This document shows, in pieces, positions 57,901 to 64,000 of a stretch of DNA of 64,000 nt. Under the pieces are notes generated by a model. The model had not been told where the DNA came from. It ran no database searches and saw nothing but the letters and a program-made list of their open reading frames with translations. This stretch comes from Aspidapion aeneum (taxonomy: Eukaryota; Arthropoda; Insecta; Coleoptera; Brentidae): NCBI GenBank assembly GCA_963576565.1, contig OY755045.1:10353977-10417976 (forward strand), in the 5' to 3' direction. The first letter of the stretch is position 1, and each line of letters begins with the position of its first letter. A program made the translations under genes and the position numbers.

Positions 57901-60900
57901 CCTTAAAGTTTAGTGCGCCATTCAAAATTAGACCCTGTATAATAAAAGTTACCTTCTTACCTCTCTCGAATCCTATGGCTCCTGCAAAAACCAACGCAGT
58001 GATTTCTCCCAAACTAAACCCTGCGGTCGCCACACAGTTCGCTACAGCGTTCGGTCTTTCTTCCTTTAGTCTTTCAATTGCTGCCAAGGAAGAAACCAGA
58101 ATGGCTGGTTGGCTGTACCTAAAAAACTCTGCCAATAAGTGGAAAGATTCTAAAACAACTATAGATTGGATATGACAACCAACATGAAAAAGTTTAAATG
58201 GAGTAAATAGTATTGGGAAAGATTTAGTGGCATAAGGGCAAGGAATAAATAAGAAAAATAATATAACAAGTAGATGTTACCCCAGGCTGGATTTGAACCA
58301 GCAACGTTCCGCTAATCAGGCTGACGCTCTTTCAACTGAGGTACCAAGGCACTGATTCAAAATCCGCCTATTTGGAAACCGTTTCGTCATGTCTTATTTT
58401 TCTTTGTTAGTATAGGTGTGTGTTCTCAAGCTTCCAGTAATTACGAGAACATGGTAGGTATTATATGGGATATGTTACAATTGATTTGATTTCTCAAAAT
58501 TGGCTCCCAAAAATGACCACCTTAAATATTAGAATGTTATTCAATATCACAATGTATAGTTTTCTGGTAAAAGCAAAAATATTATTCCCTTTAAGAAAAA
58601 CCAAAAGGGACGAAAGTATTGGAGATAATGAAAACCTAGAATGCGTCGAAGACATAGGAGGTAGACAGAGCTCTGAAGTATGGAAATTCATTTCTACAGT
58701 AAAAAACCCAAAATAGGAAAAAGTAAACATCCAGATCATCAAACCAGAACAATGGACAGAAGACTACAAGGGACGGCTGCAGAAAACAAACGAGACCCGA
58801 ATATCTGTCAGCTTTTCCGATGAGAGACATAGAAGTAGATCGAATCGAAAAATAAATGATAAAGAATAGTATTAAAAAGCTTAAATCCCGAAAAGCTAGC
58901 GGACCTGGGGGAATATATGCTGAAATGCCTAAATATGGATCAGAGAAGCTACTAGAAAATCTCACATATACAGGGTGACCGACGGGAACCTGACGTTTTT
59001 GAAATAAACAGTACACAGTTATTTTTCTCGAAACATTTTATTTTAATACACAAAATTGTTTGTCATGAAATGCCATTTAAAGATGAACATCACTTGTGAA
59101 AAATTACATCGAGTAAGTGGTGTCCATTCTCCTGAATGCAGTTTTCCAACCTTCGCCAAAAATCGGCCATCACACGAGTCATCAGTTCACCATCAATTGT
59201 AGCCACTTCTTCCCTGATTGCCTCCTTCAGGTCTGCCAATGTACGGGGTCTGTGAGAGTATACACGCTCTTTCAGATACCCCCACAGAAAAAAGTCAAGT
59301 GATCTCGGGGGCCACGGGATGTCGCCAAAACGTGAAATTAAACTTCCTGGGGGGAACATGCCTCGAATCACTTGCATGGACACACGAGCAGTGTGTGCGG
59401 TGGCCCATCCTGTTGGAAAAAAATATTTCTCAAGTCCAGTTGTAGTCTGCGCAGTTCGGGACGCAAGAAAGTACTCAGCATCTGGCAGTAACGTTCGGCA
59501 TTCACTGTAACAGTTGAACCATTCTCGTCCTCGAAAAAATATGGACCAATGATGCCGAATGGAGTAGTTGCGCACCAAACTGTTACACGCTCTGAATGTA
59601 GAGGCTTTTCGTGCACGACACGGGGATTCTCAGAGGACCAGGACCGTAAATTCTGTCTATTAACATCCCCATCCAAATGAAAATGCGCCTCGTCACTCAT
59701 GATAATGACTGCATTCTCATTCTCTTCCAAAAGCACTTGCATTCGAAAAGCAAACTCCTGCCGCTGCGCATAATCTCTTTCCTCAACACACATCTTGTAA
59801 GGGTGAAATTTTAAGTTTTTCTTTAAAATTGTTCGCACAGATTCACGGCTCATCCTTAGTTCGCGCGAGTGTTTACGTGCAGAGCGCCCAGGGCTACGAG
59901 TCAGCGCGGCTCTCACACGCTCGATGTTGTCTGGTGTTCTTGCTGTCTTAGTCGGACCTGGTGGCTTCTTTTTTACAATAGATTCTGTTGTCCGTAGATT
60001 ATGACTCCAACTGAGAATCGTGTTGCGGCTTGGAACGGTTCCATGACGCCCGCGATTGAAACGCACAACGAAAAAGTCGCTGGACGGTAATAACAGACTC
60101 GCCATTCTGCACAAATGCGTCATACGCAAACATGCGGTGCTCAAACGTCCATGGCTCCATAGCTACTGAAACGGCATCGAATGGCGAGATTAATGGCTTG
60201 GAATTCCGCTCCCTACTCCTCTTACCGACAGAGTACTAGCCATCCCAAAAACGTCAGGTTCCCGTCGGTCACCCTGTATTATGTCAATGCATAAACGGAC
60301 ATCCAGTATCTGATGATTAGAAAATTGCATTTATATCCTCAATATATAAAAAAGGAAACCAGCTGGATTGCAACAATTACAGAGGAATTTCAGTCACCAG
60401 TACTCTAAATAGATTATACGGAAGAATTCTTAGAGATCTTATAGAGAATGATTTTCATAAACAAGAAGAAAAAGAGCAAAGTGGGTTTCGTGCAGGCATA
60501 TCTTGTAGTTATAATGGTTTTTGTCTTAAACAGGTAATTGAGAAAAGGAGCGCCAGAAATATGGAGACATATGTTACCTTTGTGGACCTACAAAAAGCAT
60601 ATGATACCGTTCCAGTAGAAAAATTATGGGCAGTGTTGGAGCAAATTAATCTCAATCATACATACATAAAAGCGATAAAAGAACTATACAAAGGGTCAAA
60701 ATCTAAAACTAAAATTGGAAATCGACTTTTATATGAATTCCTGGTAACGAAAGGCTTAAGACAGAGCTGTTGTATCTCTCCAACTCTCTTTAAAATATAT
60801 ATCGCAACAGCTCCAAAAAACTGGAAACGTAAAGTGCACAGCATGGGAATATAACTTAACGACCGATTTACCATACACACACTACAGTTTGCTGACGACC

Positions 60901-61347
60901 AAGTAATTGTAGCTAATGATAAAGAAGACATGGAGTATATGATGAGAAAGTTAACGGAAGAATGCCAAAAGTGGGGATTAACAGTGAACGTGGACAAGAT
61001 TACCAAAGCAGGTCTTAGAATGACAACCAATAGGGCGCAGAAAAAGAGAGCGTCCCAAACTAGAATGACAACAGTCAATCGAAAGATTAATGAGTCAAAG
61101 AAACCTGACAGAAGATGATTATCAGGATCGAAGGAGGTGGAGAATAACATAGAAAAACGTTCTAAACCGACATAGTAGAGTAGTATAGTTTTCATTCATA
61201 CATACCTAGTTTGATCAAGTTGACTTTTGGGACCTTCCAGACATATTTTGAGCAAATCATATTTAAGAATGTAATTCGCCAGTTCAAACAAGTCTCTAGT
61301 CATTGGAAACTGCATTAAATCTTTTGCCATTCCGACATATTGAGTTC
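48765..61347 (-). CDS. MCAT: Malonyl-CoA:ACP transacylase, mitochondrial (five exons resolved)
   Basis: Exons in order: 61347-61206, 58118-57961, 56560-56343, 52225-51998 and 48932-48765; all have AG/GT borders and matching phases, giving 304 codons before the stop. This enzyme moves malonyl groups from CoA to mitochondrial acyl carrier protein in type II fatty acid synthesis. Seen: GTQYVGM (end of the GQGSQ-type motif), YSQPAI, catalytic Ser in GFSLGE, Arg in KIRAEAM, catalytic His in SGAFHS, and the tail KPVKWEQ...GPGQQL. It is not the cytosolic multidomain synthase because the chain ends after this domain. The exon with the mitochondrial targeting peptide and FPGQ was not found and probably lies past 64000. 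Confidence 0.95.
48939..49408 (+). mobile_element. RTE-like LINE fragment inserted at the MCAT last-exon acceptor
   Basis: It is flanked by the exact 11-bp duplication ACTATCTGAAA (48928-48938 and 49409-49419), which spans the exon boundary (ACTAT exonic, CTGAAA intronic on the plus strand). It keeps only the C-terminal coding part (VKSTLLYGRDLSRN, RQLIWYGHVQRMNDERLSKQ) and a degraded TAGTAG-type tail. Confidence 0.93.
49562..50320. mobile_element. Palindromic element with about 350-bp arms
   Basis: The left arm starts TCAAACAAGTTTCGTGGC and the right arm ends GCCACGAAACTTGTTTGA. The arms are near-perfect reverse complements over about 350 bp around a short centre containing GATCCGGCCTGAAAGAC. 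No coding potential. A single arm of the same family is at 56724-57140. It lies in the last MCAT intron. Confidence 0.92.
50507..51950. mobile_element. Large palindromic TA-flanked element with unique centre
   Basis: It begins CAGCGTGTCCCATTTTCG and ends CGAAAATGGGACACGCTG, flanked by TA. Inverted arms of roughly 500 bp, moderately diverged, enclose a centre of about 350 bp (about 51010-51350). The TA target suggests Tc1/mariner-type mobilisation. It lies in the last MCAT intron and its right end is 48 bp from the preceding exon. Confidence 0.9.
51134..51310 (+). CDS. 58-codon frame in the centre of the palindromic element
   Basis: ATG at 51134, stop TAA at 51308. The product begins MAYNYFKLARNRPYPDFEKC and continues DMFDCFIQATKSQYLNGKNI, with composition (Y, F, N, K, four Cys) unlike the AT-rich arms. 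I do not recognise it. It could be a remnant of the element's own protein, captured host DNA, or chance. Confidence 0.3.
   Translation: MAYNYFKLARNRPYPDFEKCDMFDCFIQATKSQYLNGKNIFMQNALRKITQKCQQCLT
51998..52225 (-). CDS. MCAT: MCAT exon with the catalytic histidine
   Basis: Acceptor TTTTTAG before 52225, donor GTAAGA at 51997, phase 0 at both ends. It encodes ALDFLEKNYKEFQIKKVKRL, PVSGAFHSNLMAPALEPFRK and DPVISVYSNVDGKKYANAEH. The His of GAFHS is the catalytic partner of the serine. A large palindromic element ends 48 bp beyond the donor. Confidence 0.95.
52226..52845. other. MCAT intron, no further feature recognised
   Basis: AT-rich sequence between the His exon and the RTE copy at 52846, without recognisable TE ends or frames. 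Confidence 0.45.
52846..54525 (+). mobile_element. RTE-like LINE copy 4, nearly complete reverse transcriptase in two frames
   Basis: The first frame (52873-53661) has KSGKASGPGGIYRSEKLLEN, IHKKGNKLNCNNYRGISVTS, EEQSGFRAGRSCSDNVFCFI and FTFVDLQKAYDTVPVEKLW (motif A). A small deletion and frameshift near 53635 break it. The second (53711-54511) has LQFADDQVIVANDKEDMEYM (motif C, catalytic ADD) and ends KRQLIWYGHVQRMSDERLPK, RRKRGRPKLEWQQSI. The tail is TAGTAGTA. It has no endonuclease, so it is 5'-truncated. It lies in an MCAT intron. Confidence 0.92.
54868..54912 (-). ncRNA. Hammerhead-like motif in the Penelope left repeat
   Basis: Reverse-orientation copy of the 55991-56034 motif, with the same TTGATAA core, GGTTAG/CTAACC stem and GAAACGTC end. 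Confidence 0.42.
55016..55939 (+). CDS. Penelope-like polyprotein fragment: RT end plus GIY-YIG endonuclease
   Basis: The frame is open from about 55016, upstream of the Met at 55085 (NDDELQNFLHHLNGIRPTIK). It has MEIEKDSALPFLDVLVKRL and TTVYRKPTHTGQYLNFKSNH, the C-terminal part of a Penelope reverse transcriptase. After a linker it has CIYQIPCECSKSYVGETKRP, the GIY-YIG nuclease signature here as IYQ...YVG, then RVNEHLK and a conserved Glu in KFIEAAYIMQ. The catalytic RT motifs are missing by truncation. The frame has no stops, so the insertion is young. Confidence 0.92.
   Translation: MNDDELQNFLHHLNGIRPTIKCTMEIEKDSALPFLDVLVKRLDRNIQTTVYRKPTHTGQYLNFKSNHSVATKQGVIRSLYLRALNICSNNEELTTEINNIKKDLPQNGYSEKLINSTIFKIKNKLNVPNSQNNNLLGVINIPYVQGISENIRRIAKHYNIKTVFSSGNTIRSFVTKTKPDNPSNNKECIYQIPCECSKSYVGETKRPLQVRVNEHLKSTQLVDIEKSGLADHAWSNDHRIQWSEAKVLHKESHWRKRKFIEAAYIMQNKEVFSQPSTDIPNIWKPVLKENRRLRIKKIKKKGAGRHT
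55991..56034 (+). ncRNA. Hammerhead-like motif in the Penelope right repeat
   Basis: TTGATAA, then C, a stem GGTTAG / CTAACC closed by a 9-nt loop, then GAAAC and GTC. A hammerhead needs CUGAUGA, stem II, GAAA and a cleavage triplet such as GUC. Here positions 3 and 8 (C and G in the consensus, which pair with each other) are U and A, and one extra base precedes stem II. Activity is not shown. Confidence 0.45.
56343..56560 (-). CDS. MCAT: MCAT exon with the conserved arginine
   Basis: Acceptor TCTTTCAG before 56560, donor GTAAGAA at 56342, leaving in phase 0. It encodes ALQLVKIRAEAMQLVSETYK, GGMLTVFYGPDSQVNFACKK and ECQIANYLYPHCKVVAGSES. The Arg in KIRAEAM binds the malonyl carboxylate in this family. 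Confidence 0.95.
56724..57140. mobile_element. Single arm of the palindromic element family at 49562
   Basis: It matches the centre and right arm of 49562-50320, from AAATAAGCGTTAATCTGGCC to CCATGAAACTTGTTTGG, about 90 percent alike by eye. The opposite arm is absent. It lies in an MCAT intron. Confidence 0.85.
57425..57890. mobile_element. TIR element enclosing a Gypsy reverse-transcriptase fragment
   Basis: The left end GTAAAATACTTACGACTGGG and right end CCCAGTCGTAAGTATTTTAC start an inverted repeat of about 42 bp that continues through CGAGGTACACGGCCGAACAC. The interior is mostly the pseudogene piece listed at 57547. No transposase. Its right end is 70 bp from the MCAT catalytic-Ser exon. 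Confidence 0.88.
57547..57828 (+). pseudogene. Ty3/Gypsy reverse-transcriptase fragment inside a TIR element
   Basis: The 93-codon frame contains KVGTRPVFCRHRPLPLAYKK, VEDQINVIVKDGILEPVLAS and EWATPIVPV. This is the N-terminal part of the Ty3/Gypsy reverse transcriptase (the P-x-R-P-x-P ... G-I-I-E-P-x-x-S-x-W-x-S/T-P-I motif). It diverges right after PIVPV. No LTRs or other Gypsy domains are present, so it is a captured scrap. Confidence 0.85.
57961..58118 (-). CDS. MCAT: MCAT exon with the catalytic serine
   Basis: Acceptor TTTTTTAG before 58118, donor GTAAGA at 57960. It encodes YSQPAILVSSLAAIERLKEE and NAVANCVATAGFSLGEITAL ending in FAGAIGFER. The Ser of GFSLGE is the acyl-enzyme nucleophile (family GxSxGE). 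A TIR element ends 70 bp beyond the donor. Confidence 0.95.
58278..58350 (-). tRNA. tRNA-like sequence, anticodon GAT (Ile), possibly a SINE head
   Basis: On the minus strand it is 73 nt with a 7-bp acceptor stem (several G-T pairs), a D-arm CCTCAGTTGAAAGAG, an anticodon loop CTGATTA, and a perfect T-arm GCTGG TTCAAAT CCAGC. The internal promoter B box GGTTCAAATCC is good. Nuclear Ile tRNAs of animals normally have AAT or TAT anticodons, and base 10 is C rather than G, so a tRNA-derived SINE or pseudogene is as likely as a working gene. It lies in an MCAT intron. Confidence 0.5.
58971..60276 (-). mobile_element. Tc1/mariner-superfamily transposon nested in the RTE copy
   Basis: TIRs begin CAGGGTGACCGACGGGAACC on both ends (about 30 bp) and are flanked by TA. 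At 1306 bp it is near full length for the superfamily. The minus strand carries one transposase broken by a single frameshift near 59420 in a T-run. The target is the RTE sequence, intact at 53140-53165 in another copy. Confidence 0.95.
59090..60144 (-). pseudogene. Tc1/mariner-like transposase with one frameshift
   Basis: The N-terminal HTH region has RHGTVPSRNTILSWSHNLRT, KKPPGPTKTARTPDNIERV and RSPGRSARKHSRELRMSRES, as in the large insect group carrying a DUF4817-like helix-turn-helix. The catalytic part has IIMSDEAHFHLDG (first Asp), FFQQDG (second) and SLDFFLWGYLKERVY (third). By my reading 37 residues separate the second and third Asp across the frameshift. It continues to a stop at 59090. 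The upstream Met choice (60144) is uncertain. Confidence 0.88.
61206..61347 (-). CDS. MCAT: MCAT exon with GTQYVGM
   Basis: Acceptor TTATAG before GAACTC at 61347, with one base carried from the missing upstream exon. Donor GTATGT at 61205. It encodes TQYVGMAKDLMQFPMTRDLF, ELANYILKYDLLKICLEGPK and SQLDQT. Human and other MCATs have GSQ here; GTQ is a mild variant. Confidence 0.93.
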
Positions 61348-61530
61348 CTATAACCAAAGAGAATTATATAGTGTTCAATTCTCTTTGAACCAAATGACTA
61401 AAAAGTACCATTAATCTTCCAAATCCAATAAGATTACTTAGTTTTTAAGGTATGATTTTGTTGAGCTTCTAACCTCTCAAAATTCTTGTTGTTTTTCTTT
61501 AAAATATTTGAAAATTAAAATGATTTATAA

Positions 61531-62134
61531 TTGATGTTGTATTAAAGTGACACCGCGTCATCAAAACCTTGATGGGCGGGAAGGGAGTAGAGAGGTACAT
61601 ACAGTGGCACGCACTTCCTTTAATTTTTTTATTGATATTGATTCCCAAAATGAGGCACTGCACTAATTAGTCATTAGTTTACTATTTTACTTGCTCTTTA
61701 TTGATGTCTTCTTCTAAACGATTGCATTAGAAAGGAACATATATACTCTTATCTGGTTGTTACGAACATTTTATTGATTTAGCCGGGCTTTGACGTTTTC
61801 TATTCGTTGTTGTTTTGACTGTTTATGTCAAACAAATTATGACGGAGTTTTTTACAAAACAAATTACCGTTTATACAACTAAATCAATATTTGCGCATAT
61901 TTTAATATAATTTTGGATCCTCTTTTATGTTTCGGATTTTTATTTATTAGGTAAGTACATATTTGATCTCTCCTTTAAAAGGACTAGTGTTTTATTCTTC
62001 GAGCATTAAACCCCGAGCGGCACACTGCATGTACAAAGTGAAACAGTAATTTTTTAAGGCTTTTTTACTTAGATTTTGCCGAAAAATTTGGTTTACCATA
62101 GCTATGACGCGGTGCCACTTTAATACAACATCAA
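61531..62134. mobile_element. TIR element with TTGATGTTGTATTAAAGTG ends
   Basis: Left TTGATGTTGTATTAAAGTG followed by CACCGCGTCAT, and right ATGACGCGGTG followed by CCACTTTAATACAACATCAA, give about 31 bp of inverted repeat. The interior is noncoding. It lies upstream of the first MCAT exon resolved here, so probably in another MCAT intron. Confidence 0.8.
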
Positions 62135-62384
62135 CTACAGACTAATATTGATTTCCAACACAATCATTACACCTTTAAGTGATTGTTGTAGCAACGTTGT
62201 TCTGTGATAGTTGAGATTTGGTTCTTTATGTCGAAGAAGCCTTGATAATCGAGCTCAGGCTCCAGAACGCGTAGGCTTAATTGACCATAAAAATAAAGAA
62301 GTTCAGAACCTGATAAACAATTTTGTTTTTCTTTCCACGTCTCTTCTGGAGTTTTCTACAGACACAGATTTTTACCTTCCTAGC

Positions 62385-63005
62385 CTGCGTAACAATGGCA
62401 TTTTCAAACGGAATACAGACAGATTTTTCGATGAAAAAATTTTTTTTGAGATAATTTCGAAACTGTGTTATTTGGGTATATTTTGACCTATCTTAGCAAT
62501 ATCGTCGTGATGTCTGTCTGTGTGTGTGGATATTATTTCTGTCTGTACTAACATGATAGCTCCTAAACCGCTGAACCGGTTTTCATTTCATTTTCAGGTA
62601 AAATAGTGATCAACAATCTAACGAGCTCATTAGATTTTGGTCAAAATCCATTATAGCTAATGACAGTTTATTGACAACTAAATAATTTAAAAAATGCTAA
62701 ACTTTTTAACGAAACATTGTATCAATTTGCAGTTTTCGGAATATAGTAGACTACATTTTACTCAATAAATTCGTTAGAGCTTTAGTTTTTGAGATATTTA
62801 CAAAAAAACTGTTTTCAAAGCTGATATATACAGTCGCACCTCTCAAACTCGAACCTTTTAAGTGGTCCCTGTACTTTTTATATGTATTTTAACCTCTTTA
62901 ACTCGAATATCTATAAATCAAACTCTCCATAACTCGAACTGTTTTGATTGTCTCTTTAAGTTCAAGTTATAAAGGCTCGACTGTAATGGCTTCACTTTCA
63001 TTTTA
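62385..63005 (-). mobile_element. Family A element, interrupted by a small MITE
   Basis: Reverse orientation: CCTTCCTAGCCTGCGTAACA, then CCTATCTTAGCAATATCGTC, TCCTAAACCGCTGAACCGG and the C/GTTTTCAAAGCTGATATA end. After the MITE at 62831-62983 it resumes with ATGGCTTCAC. Confidence 0.72.
62831..62983. mobile_element. Small TA-flanked MITE, CAGTCG ends
   Basis: Left CAGTCGCACCTCTCAAACTC and right GGCTCGACTG are inverted, flanked by TA. Internal words AACTCGAA repeat. The ends resemble pogo/Tigger-type Tc1/mariner relatives by general look only. 153 bp. Confidence 0.7.
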
Positions 63006-63352
63006 AAAAGCCGCCAAAAAAACCATAATAAAATTTGAAGTGTAAAACCCATTAAGGAATCCTAAACAAATAAAAGAGAATATGGGCCGGACTGGGAACT
63101 GTTTATAGTATATAGTCAAGTAAAATAAAACGTTTAATAAAAGTTGCTGCTTAATGCGTATAATAATCACTAATAGATAGGTACTATATACTATGTAGCT
63201 TGCCCCTGTAATATGTGTAATACGTTCGAATATTCTGGAACAATTTCCGTAATTTTCTACTGAGAGTTGCGCATACATATCAAAAATAATATCTTGAGTT
63301 TTCCTCGTACAATGTGTTTAAAAAGTTTTGCCTTGTCCTTTGGATATTTTTA

Positions 63353-63838
63353 CATTCCTAACCCGCGTAGCAATGGCTAGAGAGAAGGTATTATTATTTT
63401 CGACGATTTAAGGTAACGCCAAAAATGTGTTATTTGGATGTATTTTGGCCTATCCTAGCAATATCGTCGTGATGTCTGTCTGCGTGTGTGTATATTATAT
63501 ATGTATATAGGTAAAATAGTGTTCGATACTCTTACGAGCTTATTAGATTTTGGTCAAAATCCATTAATGTGAATGACAGTTTTTTGACAATTAAAAACTT
63601 TAAAAAATGCTAACTTTTTAATGGAGCATCGTCTTAATACACTGTTTTCAAAATGCAGTAGACTATATTTTCTTCAATAATTCGTGTTATTACCAAAAAC
63701 TTCGTAAGAGCTATAGTTTCTCAGATAATAAAAAAAACTGTTTTCAAGGCTAATATATTATCATGGCTTCACTTGAAGTTTGATAATAGGCTAGCCAGAA
63801 AGGTGTCAGTTCCGCCATGGATCCATTTATTTTTTAGG
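63353..63838 (-). mobile_element. Family A element
   Basis: Reverse orientation, complete: CCTAACCCGCGTAGCAATGG at the left, TAGCAATATCGTCGTGATGT, TTGGTCAAAATCCATTAATG, and at the right GAAAGGTGTCAG, then CATGGATCCATTTATTTT. It lacks the GCGGTTTAGGAGCTATCG core because of an internal deletion around 63500-63515. Confidence 0.72.
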
Positions 63839-64000
63839 GTTAAGGTTTGGTTTCTGTAAAACCGCAGACTCTAATGGTACCACCACTTCTTCTCCTCCTT
63901 GGTCCTCAAATGGTCTCCAAAAATTTGTTTGTGGTGTTTCAAATGGCCGCCAAAACACCATTATTAATATCACTTCCTAGGTCCTCACTTATAAAAACAA

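Larger units (their letters stand above)
58565..61183 (+). mobile_element. RTE-like LINE copy 5, interrupted by a DNA transposon
   Basis: It is flanked by TATAGTTTTC (58555-58564 and 61184-61193), a 10-bp target duplication. The two parts, 58565-58970 and 60277-61183, join when the transposon is removed. It encodes broken pieces such as GPGGIYAEMPKYGSEKLL, EKEQSGFRAGISCSYN, FVDLQKAYDTVPVEKLWAVL and LQFADDQVIVANDKEDMEYM, with a TAGTAG-type tail. The target site is about 12 nt inside the intron next to the MCAT exon at 61206. Confidence 0.92.

Noticed and set aside
48765..61347. MCAT exons as part of a cytosolic fatty acid synthase
   Set aside because: The chain ends with a stop right after the acyltransferase domain, and the motifs (GFSLGE, KPVKWEQ, CGPGQQL) fit the stand-alone mitochondrial enzyme.
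63331..63352. GGACAAGGC on the minus strand as the missing MCAT GQG exon
   Set aside because: The preceding residues are not FP and no GT donor follows in the needed phase.

Overview
This 64 kb window is AT-rich, repeat-laden animal DNA. Two split genes have GT/AG introns, and almost everything else is transposable-element (TE) sequence. The mix of TEs (RTE-like, Jockey/R1-like and Penelope-like retroelements; mariner, Tc1/mariner-like, hAT and palindromic MITE-like elements; CAGA-microsatellite elements) and the protein families point to an insect. A beetle is my guess and is not proven by anything in the sequence.

Layout. 1-584 holds no gene. 585-23651 is a direct tandem duplication of a unit of about 11.5 kb (copy 1 585-12220, copy 2 12221-23651). 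The two copies are nearly identical but differ by clean insertions and deletions: a CAGA-type element and a palindromic MITE only in copy 1, a mariner only in copy 2, and about 265 bp missing from copy 1. Each copy holds LINE remnants, a hAT remnant, several copies of two short non-autonomous families (called A and B here), and one short candidate coding exon that looks like the start of a THAP zinc-finger gene. 24-34 kb is intergenic or intronic, with nested LINEs and one candidate 5' exon.

33988-44516 (+) is a divergent SLC6 (sodium:neurotransmitter symporter) gene. I resolved nine exons with matching splice phases; the last encodes a long cytoplasmic tail with histidine runs. Immediately downstream (to about 47010) the end of this last exon plus its 3' UTR is repeated in tandem about five more times, and three of these copies keep the reading frame open.

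61347-48765 (-) is the convergent neighbour: mitochondrial malonyl-CoA:ACP transacylase (MCAT), with five exons resolved (304 codons). The exon with the amino end, carrying the first part of the FPGQG motif, was not found and probably lies beyond 64000. Its introns have been heavily invaded. One RTE-like insertion duplicated the 3' splice site of the last exon, and another sits about 12 nt inside an intron next to a 5' splice site.

The most unusual items are the tandem terminal-exon array of the SLC6 gene, the duplicated splice acceptor in MCAT, the tandem duplication with its lineage-specific insertions, a TIR element enclosing a Gypsy reverse-transcriptase fragment, a hammerhead-like motif in both terminal repeats of a Penelope-like element, very long palindromic elements, and a tandemly amplified LINE fragment. 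All calls come from reading the sequence; no searches were run.
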